Source of the DNA: DSVZ01 sp964568145
GTDB taxonomy: Bacteria > Verrucomicrobiota > Verrucomicrobiia > Limisphaerales > J093
DNA length: 64,000 nucleotides
Direction: 5' to 3'
NCBI GenBank assembly: GCA_964568145.1
Contig: CAZMOZ010000006.1
Coordinates: 143,897-207,896, forward strand
A model generated the notes under the pieces. It saw only the letters and a list, made by a program, of their open reading frames with translations. It searched no databases and had not been told where the DNA came from. How positions within the stretch are numbered: position 1 is the first letter of the stretch; every line of letters begins with the position of its first letter. Below are positions 8,675-15,328 of this stretch, in pieces. A program made the translations under genes and the position numbers.

Positions 8675-9160
8675 TTAGCTACGCCACCGGATGGACTGGG
8701 AATGAAGCCGGGCCCTGGACCCCGCCCGCCCGGCATAGAAGGGCATCTCGTCAAAGGCGAACCCGGCCAGGGTTACTTCGGCCAGGCGCTCCCGAACCGG
8801 GCGGCACGTCTCGAAGGTCGGCGTGAGGCGGTCGCGGATGAAGTCGCGGAGTTCATCCTTGGTCGCCGTCACCCACATCGCCGGGCCAGGGCCCTCCGCA
8901 ATCGCCCAGCAGGCGCAGTTCATGACGGTCTGAGTCTTGGCGCTCTGGGCGGCGCACTGAACCGCGATGTCCCGGACGCTGTTGTTGGCGAAGTCCTCCA
9001 TGACGGGCTTCACCCACGGCGAGGCGTCCGAGCGCCAACGACCGGGAAGCGGCGAGGTTTCATCCACGTGGATGTGTTCCTCGCACCACTGCCACGGCAG
9101 GCGACGGTCGGCGGGTTTGCGGCCCCGCAGAAGCCTTCGAGCAGCGGGTGCCGAGACGTT
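8675..9160 (-). pseudogene. Phage terminase large subunit (GpA-like), N-terminal fragment
   Basis: The minus-strand frame reads LPWQWCEEHIHVDETSPLPG, RWRSDASPWVKPVMEDFANN, AVQCAAQSAKTQTVMNC, GPAMWVTATKDELRDFIRDR and LTPTFETCRPVRERL. These match the order of features in GpA-family terminase ATPases: WAExH, PWxxPxMD, the Walker A region (here AAQSAKTQ, where the usual SGKT glycine has become alanine), and the P-x-x-x-V-x-P/T stretch followed by a DRLxPxLxxxP segment. After about residue 130 the similarity degrades and a stop follows at 8675. The frame is also open upstream to 9769, but that part is antisense to the toxin-antitoxin pair and is not coding. Fragment of a lost prophage. Confidence 0.65.
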
Positions 9161-9252
9161 CGCATACCCTAGGCCGAACGTTACGCCTTGCCCGTCCGCT
9201 GGGACGTGCCGCGCACCGGCTTGCGGCCGCCTTCGCGGTTCAGTCTGGGTGG

Positions 9253-9278
9253 TTGACAAGTGTAGCGTATAAACTACA
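9253..9278 (+). promoter_or_regulatory. Promoter/operator region of the toxin-antitoxin operon
   Basis: A TTGACA box lies at 9253-9258. It is followed at 9261-9278 by the imperfect palindrome TGTAGCGTATAAACTACA (arms TGTAG/CTACA, 14 of 18 positions symmetric), centred about 17 bp before the toxin start codon at 9287. Toxin-antitoxin pairs of this kind are autoregulated by the antitoxin binding such palindromes. The exact -10 box is unclear: 17 bp downstream of TTGACA there is only ACAGTT, while the better TATAAA at 9268 is only 9 bp away. Confidence 0.5.
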
Positions 9279-9286
9279 GTTGGGCG

Positions 9287-9625
9287 GTGGACAACAAGCC
9301 CCGGTCCGTCCTGGTCTATCGCACGCGCGAAGGCCGGCTGCCGTTTGATGAGTGGTTGCGTGAGTTGCGCGACCCGAACGCGGTGGCGCGAGTGCTGGCC
9401 CGCATCGGGCGCGTGCGTCAGGGAAACTTGGGCGACTGCAAGCCGGTGGGCGAAGGCGTATCCGAGTTGCGCGTCGATTACGGGCCGGGCTACCGGGTGT
9501 ATCTGGGTCAGAAAGGGTCCACGCTGGTCATCCTGCTTTGCGGCGGTGACAAGCGAACGCAGCAACGGGATATCCGACTGGCGCAGGAATACTGGAGTGA
9601 TTATGAAAGCCGTGAAAGGAAGTGA
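9287..9625 (+). CDS. HigB/RelE-type addiction-module killer (toxin)
   Basis: A 112-residue protein starting with GTG at 9287. It matches the phage-derived Gp49-like/HigB 'addiction module killer' family in length and motifs: FDEWLRELRDPNAVARVLAR-IGR, NLGDCKPVGEGVSELRVDYG, PGYRVYLGQKGSTLVILLCG, GDKRTQQRDIRLAQEYW. The conserved basic and aromatic residues expected for a ribosome-dependent mRNA interferase (R in GPGYRVY, K and R in GDKRTQ) are present, so the gene looks intact. The toxin precedes the antitoxin by 3 bp, the usual order for this subfamily. Its predicted action is mRNA cleavage in the cytoplasm when the antitoxin is degraded. Confidence 0.88.
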   Translation: MDNKPRSVLVYRTREGRLPFDEWLRELRDPNAVARVLARIGRVRQGNLGDCKPVGEGVSELRVDYGPGYRVYLGQKGSTLVILLCGGDKRTQQRDIRLAQEYWSDYESRERK

Positions 9626-9628
9626 GCC

Positions 9629-9916
9629 ATGAAAGCCGCTGTAAAACTTGAAAACGTCCTGAAGAACCACCTGGCCGACCCTGAGCAGGCCGCGAAGTAC
9701 CTCACCGCCTGTTATGAGGAGGGACCGGCAGAGTTCCTCCAAGCCCTGCGTGACGTGGTGGACGCTCAAGGCGGTATGAGTCGCACCGCGCGGCTCGCTG
9801 GTCTGAACCGTGAAAGTCTTTACCGTCAGCTTTCACGAAGGGGAAATCCCAGTCTGGGCAGTCTCAATGCCGTGCTGACGGCGCTCGGGCTGAAGCTCCG
9901 ATTCGCGGCAGGATAG
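9629..9916 (+). CDS. HigA-type antitoxin of the addiction module (HI1420-like)
   Basis: A 95-residue protein. It opens with KLENVLKNHLADPEQAAKYL, followed by a helix-turn-helix region GGMSRTARLAGLNRESLYRQ and LGSLNAVLTALGLKLRF, the standard layout of the HI1420/HigA 'addiction module antidote' family. It starts 3 bp after the toxin stop. It should bind and neutralise the toxin and repress the operon through the palindrome at 9261-9278. It is the only evidently intact gene pair in the surrounding debris. Confidence 0.88.
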   Translation: MKAAVKLENVLKNHLADPEQAAKYLTACYEEGPAEFLQALRDVVDAQGGMSRTARLAGLNRESLYRQLSRRGNPSLGSLNAVLTALGLKLRFAAG

Positions 9917-10074
9917 GGGCGACCGCCGGAAGCGGCCTGGACTTCAGCCGGCCCAAGGGTTCAAAACCGCCGCGACCCCGGTTTTCGCCGTTTCTCGCGG
10001 CGGTTCTCGAAGCCATTCCACCATGAAAAGGCCCCCGGTCGCCCGAGGGGCCGCATCGCGGGCGAGATCGCCGC
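9917..10074. other. Short gap with an inverted repeat after the antitoxin gene
   Basis: Arms CCGCCGCGA (9967-9975) and TCGCGGCGG (9995-10003) can pair over a 19-nt loop, about 50 bp after the antitoxin stop. There is no T-run, so an intrinsic terminator is not proven. Nothing else recognisable. Confidence 0.35.
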
Positions 10075-10308
10075 CTACTCCCGCCTGCCAAGCGGCGGGC
10101 AGGTCGCCGCCATGAGGTCGAAGGCCCGGCGGAAGAACCGCGCCCGGCCGGTGATCTGACGCACGATCTTCACTGCCTGCGCGTCGGCGAGCGCCCTTTG
10201 CTGCACGGCGACGTGCGCCATGAAGACGCCACCGGTAGTGCTTTCCCAATAGCATTGCACGCAGTTCTCCCGATCCTGAATGTAACGGCCGGTCGCGCAT
10301 CCCGACAT
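10075..10308 (-). CDS. Small phage-like hypothetical protein
   Basis: A 77-residue product if started at the ATG at 10308, eight bases after the stop of the neighbouring small ORF and preceded by a weak AGG. The sequence MSGCATGRYIQDRENCVQCY continues through a Gln/Ala-rich helix (VQQRALADAQAVKIVRQITG) and a basic segment. I do not recognise the family. Its tight spacing to the next small ORF, and its place in a region of phage and IS remnants, suggest prophage-derived accessory DNA. It might not be expressed. Confidence 0.4.
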   Translation of the reverse strand: MSGCATGRYIQDRENCVQCYWESTTGGVFMAHVAVQQRALADAQAVKIVRQITGRARFFRRAFDLMAATCPPLGRRE

Positions 10309-10315
10309 CCAGTGC

Positions 10316-10618
10316 CTACTGATCCGCGGCTTCCCGGACGCACCGGTCATACGCTTCGTCCACTGGGAAGCCCAGCTCGGGTGGATACACCTCCTGACAA
10401 CGGTTTACCTGGTTGAGGTGGATCCTCTGCGCGATCGTCCGGCATTTCTGGTGCAGCGCTTCCGTCCGGTCCCAGCACTCGAGCAACAATTCCGGATCCG
10501 ACGTGCAGCCATCGTCGCCACCATCGTCCTTCGGCTTCGGACGCAACGGCCGCCAACCCCGCCCGTGCCAGCCTGGCTGCCGTCGGAGCACAGCGAGGAA
10601 GTTACTGGGAAGCGGCAT
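10316..10618 (-). CDS. Small phage-like hypothetical protein
   Basis: A 100-residue product starting with the ATG at 10618, which overlaps the stop codon of the TolC-family remnant. The N-terminal third is basic, with a KPKDDGGDDG linker; the rest (LLLECWDRTEALHQKCRTIA, QEVYPPELGFPVDEAYDRCV) looks like a folded helical domain with three cysteines. No family recognised. The start overlap suggests it was once read with the upstream gene or that the junction is a recombination scar. Confidence 0.4.
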   Translation of the reverse strand: MPLPSNFLAVLRRQPGWHGRGWRPLRPKPKDDGGDDGCTSDPELLLECWDRTEALHQKCRTIAQRIHLNQVNRCQEVYPPELGFPVDEAYDRCVREAADQ

Positions 10619-11208
10619 GGGGAATCTCCTGCCATTGGCCATTGTCCTCGACGTACAAAATGCCCAGGCTGTTCCAGAACCGCAGCCGCGCGAGGGTGTG
10701 CGCCACCAGCGCCTGTGTTTGCTGGTTCAAGGATTCCACCAGCGCGTTCTGGGCGTCCACTTGATCGAGAGCGTTGGCGCGGCCCGGCGACACGAGCATG
10801 TCCTGATGTTGAATCCACCGTTCCGCGAAGCTCACGCTGAATTCGCTGATTGCGTACATGCGCCGGGCCTGTTCCAGCACGCGCCAAGTGTCGCGGACCC
10901 CCAGCTCGATTTCGTCGCGGAGTTGCACGGCGTTGCGTTCCACCCGGCCTTGCGCGATGCGCGTGCTGCGGCAGGCGTTCCGTTTTTCCAGCCGGTCGAG
11001 GGGCAAATCCACGTCCAACCCGGCATTCCAGCGGTAGCGATCCAGCCCGGGCAACGCGAAGCCGCTCGAGTTGTTGGGATCGCTGTCGAGCGTGACACCG
11101 GCGACGAGGTCCGCCTGCGGCTGGATGTTGTTGATGGCGAGTGGCACCTTGCGGCCGTCATCCTGGTTGCGGCGCCAGCCGTGCTGGGTCTCATTGGGGT
11201 CAAACCGA
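10602..11208 (-). pseudogene. TolC-family outer-membrane efflux protein, C-terminal remnant
   Basis: The frame is recognisable from FDPNETQHGWRRNQDDGRK (near 11208), through PLAINNIQPQADLVAGVTLD, YRWNAGLDVDLPLDRLEKRN, RDEIELGVRDTWRVLEQARR, LDQVDAQNALVESLNQQTQA and RLRFWNSLGILYVEDNGQWQ. This is the second half of an OEP/TolC beta-barrel-alpha-barrel subunit, the part including the helical-hairpin repeat and C-terminus. No N-terminal half, signal peptide or start is present upstream, so the gene is truncated at about 11208. It also lacks the HlyD-like and inner-membrane partner genes that normally accompany it. Confidence 0.7.
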
Positions 11209-11283
11209 ACGGCCCGGCCGGGCCGCCGGCGGCGCTGAAAAAAGGTTGAAGGCGAAGGGTGGTTCGCGCCGAATAGGTCCGCG

Positions 11284-11802
11284 ATGACAACCTTGACCGA
11301 CGCCCAGAAACAGGCGGTCCGCGCCTGGCTCCAGGACGGGCTGCAACTGTCCGAAATTCAGAAGCGCCTGGCTGCCGAGCAGGGCGCACACCTGACGTAC
11401 ATGGAACTCAAGCTTGCGGTGAGCGAACTGGACGTCCTGCCCAAGGACCAGGAACGCCCGCAGCCCCCGGAGCTGCCCACCCCGCCAGCGCCGCCGGCGC
11501 CTCCCGCGGCAGGCGTGAAGGCCGGCACCGCCAAGCCGCCGCAGTCCGTCGCCCCGCCGCAAAAGCAAACCGTGCCACCCGCCGCCGGCAAGGTGAGCGT
11601 CACGGTGGACCAGCTTGCGCGACCCGGCGCGCTGGCCAGCGGCCAGGTGCGCTTCAGCGACGGCAAGCAGGTCGCGTGGTATTTCGACGAAATGGGCCGG
11701 CTGGGCCTGGTGGCCTCGGAGCCGGGCTACCGGCCGCCCGCCGCGGACGTGCCGGAGTTTCAGGCCGCGCTCGATCGCGAACTGGCCAGGCTCGGATTCT
11801 GA
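11284..11802 (+). CDS. Hypothetical protein: helical N-terminus, Pro/Ala linker, small C-terminal domain
   Basis: A 172-residue product with no signal peptide. Residues 1-58 are predicted helical (DAQKQAVRAWLQDGLQLSEI, YMELKLAVSELDVLPKDQ) and resemble a helix-turn-helix-like leader. Residues 60-100 are Pro/Ala-rich (PPAPPAPPAAG). The last 70 residues form a compact domain, VSVTVDQLARPGALASGQV, DGKQVAWYFDEMGRLGLVAS. I recall similar small proteins in Verrucomicrobia but know no function. It lies 120 bp before the phosphoesterase gene on the same strand and could be cotranscribed. Confidence 0.72.
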   Translation: MTTLTDAQKQAVRAWLQDGLQLSEIQKRLAAEQGAHLTYMELKLAVSELDVLPKDQERPQPPELPTPPAPPAPPAAGVKAGTAKPPQSVAPPQKQTVPPAAGKVSVTVDQLARPGALASGQVRFSDGKQVAWYFDEMGRLGLVASEPGYRPPAADVPEFQAALDRELARLGF

Positions 11803-11921
11803 AGGCGACGGGAAGCGGAAACCGATTTCGATCCCGCCGCGCCGGAATTCGGCGGGAAATCACCAAACCACGTTGGTCGCGCGTCTGCCCGCCCGGTCAA
11901 ACATCCACCGCAAACGAACCC

Positions 11922-14657
11922 ATGAAGCTGAAACCGGTCTTTTCGTCGCGTCGCGTCGCCACGCGCGCCACAGCCCTGGCAACGCTGGCCGGCCTGGCCA
12001 TCGCGGCTTTGGCCGCGTCACCACCCGACACCACACGCGTGGGCCGCGCCACGCCGGGCCGGACGGTGCTGCCCGTTCACCAAGTCTTGACGCCCGCGGG
12101 CCGGCAGGTGGACCTGGCCGGGCTGCGGCCACAGGCCTTGGCGCTCTCGCCGGCCGGACGCCTCCTGGCCGTTTCCGGCAAGACCAGCGAGCTGCTCATC
12201 CTGGACCCCGCCCCAGGCGAAATCCGCCAGCGCGTGACCCTGCCTTCGGAGCAGGCCACTGAGCCGCAGCCGGCCGCGCCCTCGGCGAACATTGTGCAGC
12301 CGGACACCAAGGGCCAGGTGAGCTTCACGGGACTGATTTTCTCCCGCGACGGCCGGCGCATTTACCTGAGCAACGTCAACGGCTCGATCAAGGTGTTCAG
12401 CGTGGACGCGGACGGCACGGTGAAGCCGTCGCACTCGCTCGCCTTGCCGCCCGCCGGCGCGCCGCGGCGCAAGGAGGAAATCCCCGCCGGCCTGGCGCTC
12501 TCGCCAGACGGCCGCCGCCTGTACGTGTGCGGCAATCTCTCGAACCGCCTGCTCGAGCTGGACGCGGAGACCGGCCGCGTGCTGCGGACCTTCGACGTGG
12601 GCGTGGCGCCGTACGACGTGGTGTTGCTCGGGACCAAGGCGTACGTGAGCAACTGGGGCGGGCGCCGGCCCGGCCCGGGCGACCTTACCGGACCCGCCGG
12701 CCGGGGGACTGAGGTGCGCGTGGACCCCGTGAGGCACATTGCCAGCGAAGGATCGGTGACGGTCGTCCATCTCGGCGTGACGGAGAGTGGCGGGAAGCCC
12801 GATTTCGATATCCTCACCGGCCTGCACGCCTGCGCGCTGGCGCTTTCGCCGGACCGCCGCTGGCTGGTGTGCGCCAACGCCGCCGCGGACAACCTCAGCG
12901 TCGTTGACACGCGCACTGACAAAATCGCCGAGACCCTCTGGGTGAAGTCCAGCCCGGCGGACCTGTTCGGCGCCTCGCCGAACGCCCTGGCCTTCGCGCC
13001 GGACGGCCGGACGCTATACGTCGCCAACGGCACGCAGAACGCAATCGCGGTGATCCGGTTCTCGCCGCGCAACAAGTCCTCGAAACTCGCCGGCCTGATC
13101 CCGGTGGGCTGGTTCCCCGGCGCGGTCGTCTTCGACGCGGGGCGCAAGCAGCTTGCCGTGGCCAACATCAAGGGCCACCCGGTCGAGCCCCGGGCGTATC
13201 GCGACGCCGGCGCCGGGCAGGGGGCGCGGGGCTTCAATTCGCATCACTACTTCGGCTCAGTGTCGCTGGTGCCCTTGCCCAAGCCGGCCGAACTGCCGCG
13301 GCTTTCCCAGCAGGTCTATGACAACTACCGGCGCGAGCGCATCGCCGAGGCGTTCTTGAGGCCGCGGCCGGGCCAGCCGCCGCGGCCGGTGCCCGAGCGC
13401 ATTGGCGAGCCCAGCCCCATCAAGCACGTGGTCTATGTCATCAAGGAAAACCGCACCTACGACCAGGTCCTGGGCGATGTGCCCGAAGGTCGGGGCGACC
13501 CGGCGTTGTGCATCTTCGGCGAGCGCGTGACCCCCAACCAGCACATGATGGTCCGCGAGTTTGTGCTCCTGGACAACACTTACTGCGCCGGCATCCTCAG
13601 CGCGGATGGGCACCAGTGGAGCACCACCGCCATCGGCACCGATTACCTCGAGAAGTCCTTCGCCGGCTGGCCGCGCAGTTATCCCGACGGCATGGGCGAG
13701 GATGAAAACGACGCCCTGGCCTACTCGCCGGCGGGGTTCATCTGGGACAACGCTCTCAAGCACGGCGTCTCGATCTGGAACTTCGGCGAGTTCGCCATGC
13801 CCACCTGCGGCTGGACCGACCCCAAACGCAAAGGCTCGCCGGCTTGGAAGGACTTTTACGAGGAGTTCCTGCACGGCCGCGGCGAGGTGCAAATCTCCAG
13901 CCAGCCGAGTATTGAAAGCATCCGGACGTTCACGCCCACCAATTACGTGGGCTGGGAGATGTCCGTGCCGGATGTCTGGCGCGCGCGCTACATCACCAAC
14001 CAAATCGCCGAGTGGGAGCGCCAGGGCACGATGCCCCAACTGGTGCTCATCTGCCTGCCCAACGACCATACCAGCGGCACCAGTCGCGGCTGCCCCACCC
14101 CCGCCGCCACCGTGGCCGACAACGACCTGGCCTTCGGGCAGATCGTGCAGGCACTCAGCCACAGCCGTTTTTGGAAGGAGATGGTCATCTTTGGGATCGA
14201 GGACGACCCCCAGAACGGCTGGGACCACGTGAGCGGCTACCGCACCACCGCCTACGTCGTCAGCCCGTGGGCGAAGCGCCGGGCGGTCGTCAGCACGCAG
14301 TACAACACCGTGAGCCTGCTGCGCACCATCGAACAGATTCTCGGCCTGCCGCCGATGAACCAGTTCGATGCCGCCGCGCCGCCGATGAGCGACTGCTTCT
14401 CGGACACGCCGGACTTCACGCCGTTCGTGGCGGTGCCGAACAACGTCCCGTTGGACGAGATGAATCCGGACCCGAAGGCCATCACCGACCCGCTGCTGAA
14501 GAAATACGCACTCGCCTCCGCGCGGCTGAACTTCCGCCGGGTGGACGCCTGCCCGGAAGACCTGCTCAACCGCATCCTCTGGCACGCCCAGAAAGGCAGC
14601 GCCGCGCCGTACCCCGAATGGGCCGTCACGCTGGTCGAGGATGAGGACGACGACTAG
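11922..14657 (+). CDS. Secreted YncE-type beta-propeller / phosphoesterase fusion
   Basis: A 911-residue product starting at the ATG at 11922, chosen because it opens a signal peptide (RATALATLAGLAIAALAAS). Residues of about 50-440 are YVTN/YncE-like propeller blades: PQALALSPAGRLLAVSGK, RIYLSNVNGSIKVFSVDADG, AFAPDGRTLYVANGTQNAIA. From about residue 500 a PF04185-type phosphoesterase (alkaline-phosphatase superfamily) domain begins with IKHVVYVIKENRTYDQVLGD, then SADGHQWSTTAIGTDYLEK, CLPNDHTSG and EDDPQNGWDHVSGYRTTAYV, where the acidic and histidine metal ligands are intact. This propeller-phosphoesterase fusion is common in Verrucomicrobia and Acidobacteria. The substrate is unknown. It would act in the periplasm or outside the cell. 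Confidence 0.88.
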   Translation: MKLKPVFSSRRVATRATALATLAGLAIAALAASPPDTTRVGRATPGRTVLPVHQVLTPAGRQVDLAGLRPQALALSPAGRLLAVSGKTSELLILDPAPGEIRQRVTLPSEQATEPQPAAPSANIVQPDTKGQVSFTGLIFSRDGRRIYLSNVNGSIKVFSVDADGTVKPSHSLALPPAGAPRRKEEIPAGLALSPDGRRLYVCGNLSNRLLELDAETGRVLRTFDVGVAPYDVVLLGTKAYVSNWGGRRPGPGDLTGPAGRGTEVRVDPVRHIASEGSVTVVHLGVTESGGKPDFDILTGLHACALALSPDRRWLVCANAAADNLSVVDTRTDKIAETLWVKSSPADLFGASPNALAFAPDGRTLYVANGTQNAIAVIRFSPRNKSSKLAGLIPVGWFPGAVVFDAGRKQLAVANIKGHPVEPRAYRDAGAGQGARGFNSHHYFGSVSLVPLPKPAELPRLSQQVYDNYRRERIAEAFLRPRPGQPPRPVPERIGEPSPIKHVVYVIKENRTYDQVLGDVPEGRGDPALCIFGERVTPNQHMMVREFVLLDNTYCAGILSADGHQWSTTAIGTDYLEKSFAGWPRSYPDGMGEDENDALAYSPAGFIWDNALKHGVSIWNFGEFAMPTCGWTDPKRKGSPAWKDFYEEFLHGRGEVQISSQPSIESIRTFTPTNYVGWEMSVPDVWRARYITNQIAEWERQGTMPQLVLICLPNDHTSGTSRGCPTPAATVADNDLAFGQIVQALSHSRFWKEMVIFGIEDDPQNGWDHVSGYRTTAYVVSPWAKRRAVVSTQYNTVSLLRTIEQILGLPPMNQFDAAAPPMSDCFSDTPDFTPFVAVPNNVPLDEMNPDPKAITDPLLKKYALASARLNFRRVDACPEDLLNRILWHAQKGSAAPYPEWAVTLVEDEDDD

Positions 14658-14703
14658 CGCGGGGCGGGCGCGAACGAGAACAAAAGATGTCGCGCGCAAG
14701 CCG

Positions 14704-14766
14704 CGAGGGGCGTGAAGATTGTCCGTCTTCGTCGCCTTCGCGTGCTTTGCGCGACCCGGAAACCGC
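14704..14766. repeat. Intergenic repeat element, copy 1 (CTTCGTCGCCTTCGCG type)
   Basis: About 63 bp starting CGAGGGGCGTGAAG, with the core CGTCTTCGTCGCCTTCGCG and ending GCGACCCGGAAACCGC. It is about 80 to 85 percent identical by eye to the copy at 15258-15321, with one single-base indel. It lies 45 bp after the phosphoesterase stop codon. Confidence 0.6.
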
Positions 14767-14818
14767 GTCTGCGGGCCGACCACGCCGGCTGTCATCCGGC
14801 AGCGCGGTTGGCCCCGCT

Positions 14819-15040
14819 TCAGGCATCCCCGCCACCGTTGAGCTTCAGACTGGTGACGTGCATCAGGTCCACGATTTCCACCGCGCCATGCTCATCGGCG
14901 ATGCCAAGCGTCCGGCCGCCAGGCACCACCCACACAAAGTCTTGATGCGGGATCACGAAGCGCCGCTGGTCGGACAAATAGATCGTGAACGGCTTGAAGG
15001 GAGCCGTTTCGCGCGCCTTTCTGACTTGCTCCGCCGTCAT
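14819..15040 (-). CDS. Small conserved hypothetical protein
   Basis: A 73-residue product starting at the ATG at 15040. The sequence MTAEQVRKARETAPFKPFTI, YLSDQRRFVIPHQDFVWVVP and GAVEIVDLMHVTSLKL matches a small family that is widespread in Planctomycetes and Verrucomicrobia (the PFKPFxIxLxDGR ... VPHPDFI pattern). The family has no established function; it is probably a single small beta domain. It stands alone between two copies of an intergenic repeat. Confidence 0.72.
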   Translation of the reverse strand: MTAEQVRKARETAPFKPFTIYLSDQRRFVIPHQDFVWVVPGGRTLGIADEHGAVEIVDLMHVTSLKLNGGGDA

Positions 15041-15257
15041 GCGCAAATCATCGGTGAGCCGCGTTCACAAGTCCACCGTCAGCCAAGCCGGCAACTGGCC
15101 GGGGCACGTCTGGGCGTCGGGCATTCGAGTCCGTCGCAGCATGGACGATGGCCTGCTCTCAGGTTCATGTGCCCTGAAATTGCGCCCGGCGCCCGGCCCT
15201 GTCCAGCCGCGCTTGCCGTGCCGGCCTTGCGCCAACAAGCTGCGGCGGGTATCGCGC

Positions 15258-15321
15258 GAAGGGAGTGAAGTTCTTCCCGTCTTCGTCGCCTTCGCGTTCG
15301 TCGCGCGACCCCGAAACCGCA
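15258..15321. repeat. Intergenic repeat element, copy 2 (CTTCGTCGCCTTCGCG type)
   Basis: Starts CGAAGGGAGTGAAG, shares the 19-base core CGTCTTCGTCGCCTTCGCG and the GCGACCC-GAAACCGC end with the copy at 14704-14766. It ends just 8 bp from the stop codon of the VCBS/UnbV gene. The rest of 15041-15328 shows nothing recognisable. Confidence 0.6.
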
Positions 15322-15328
15322 GCCGTGC

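Noticed and set aside
9173..9769. Extended minus-strand frame joined to the terminase fragment
   Set aside because: This part is exactly antisense to the toxin-antitoxin genes, which have recognisable families.
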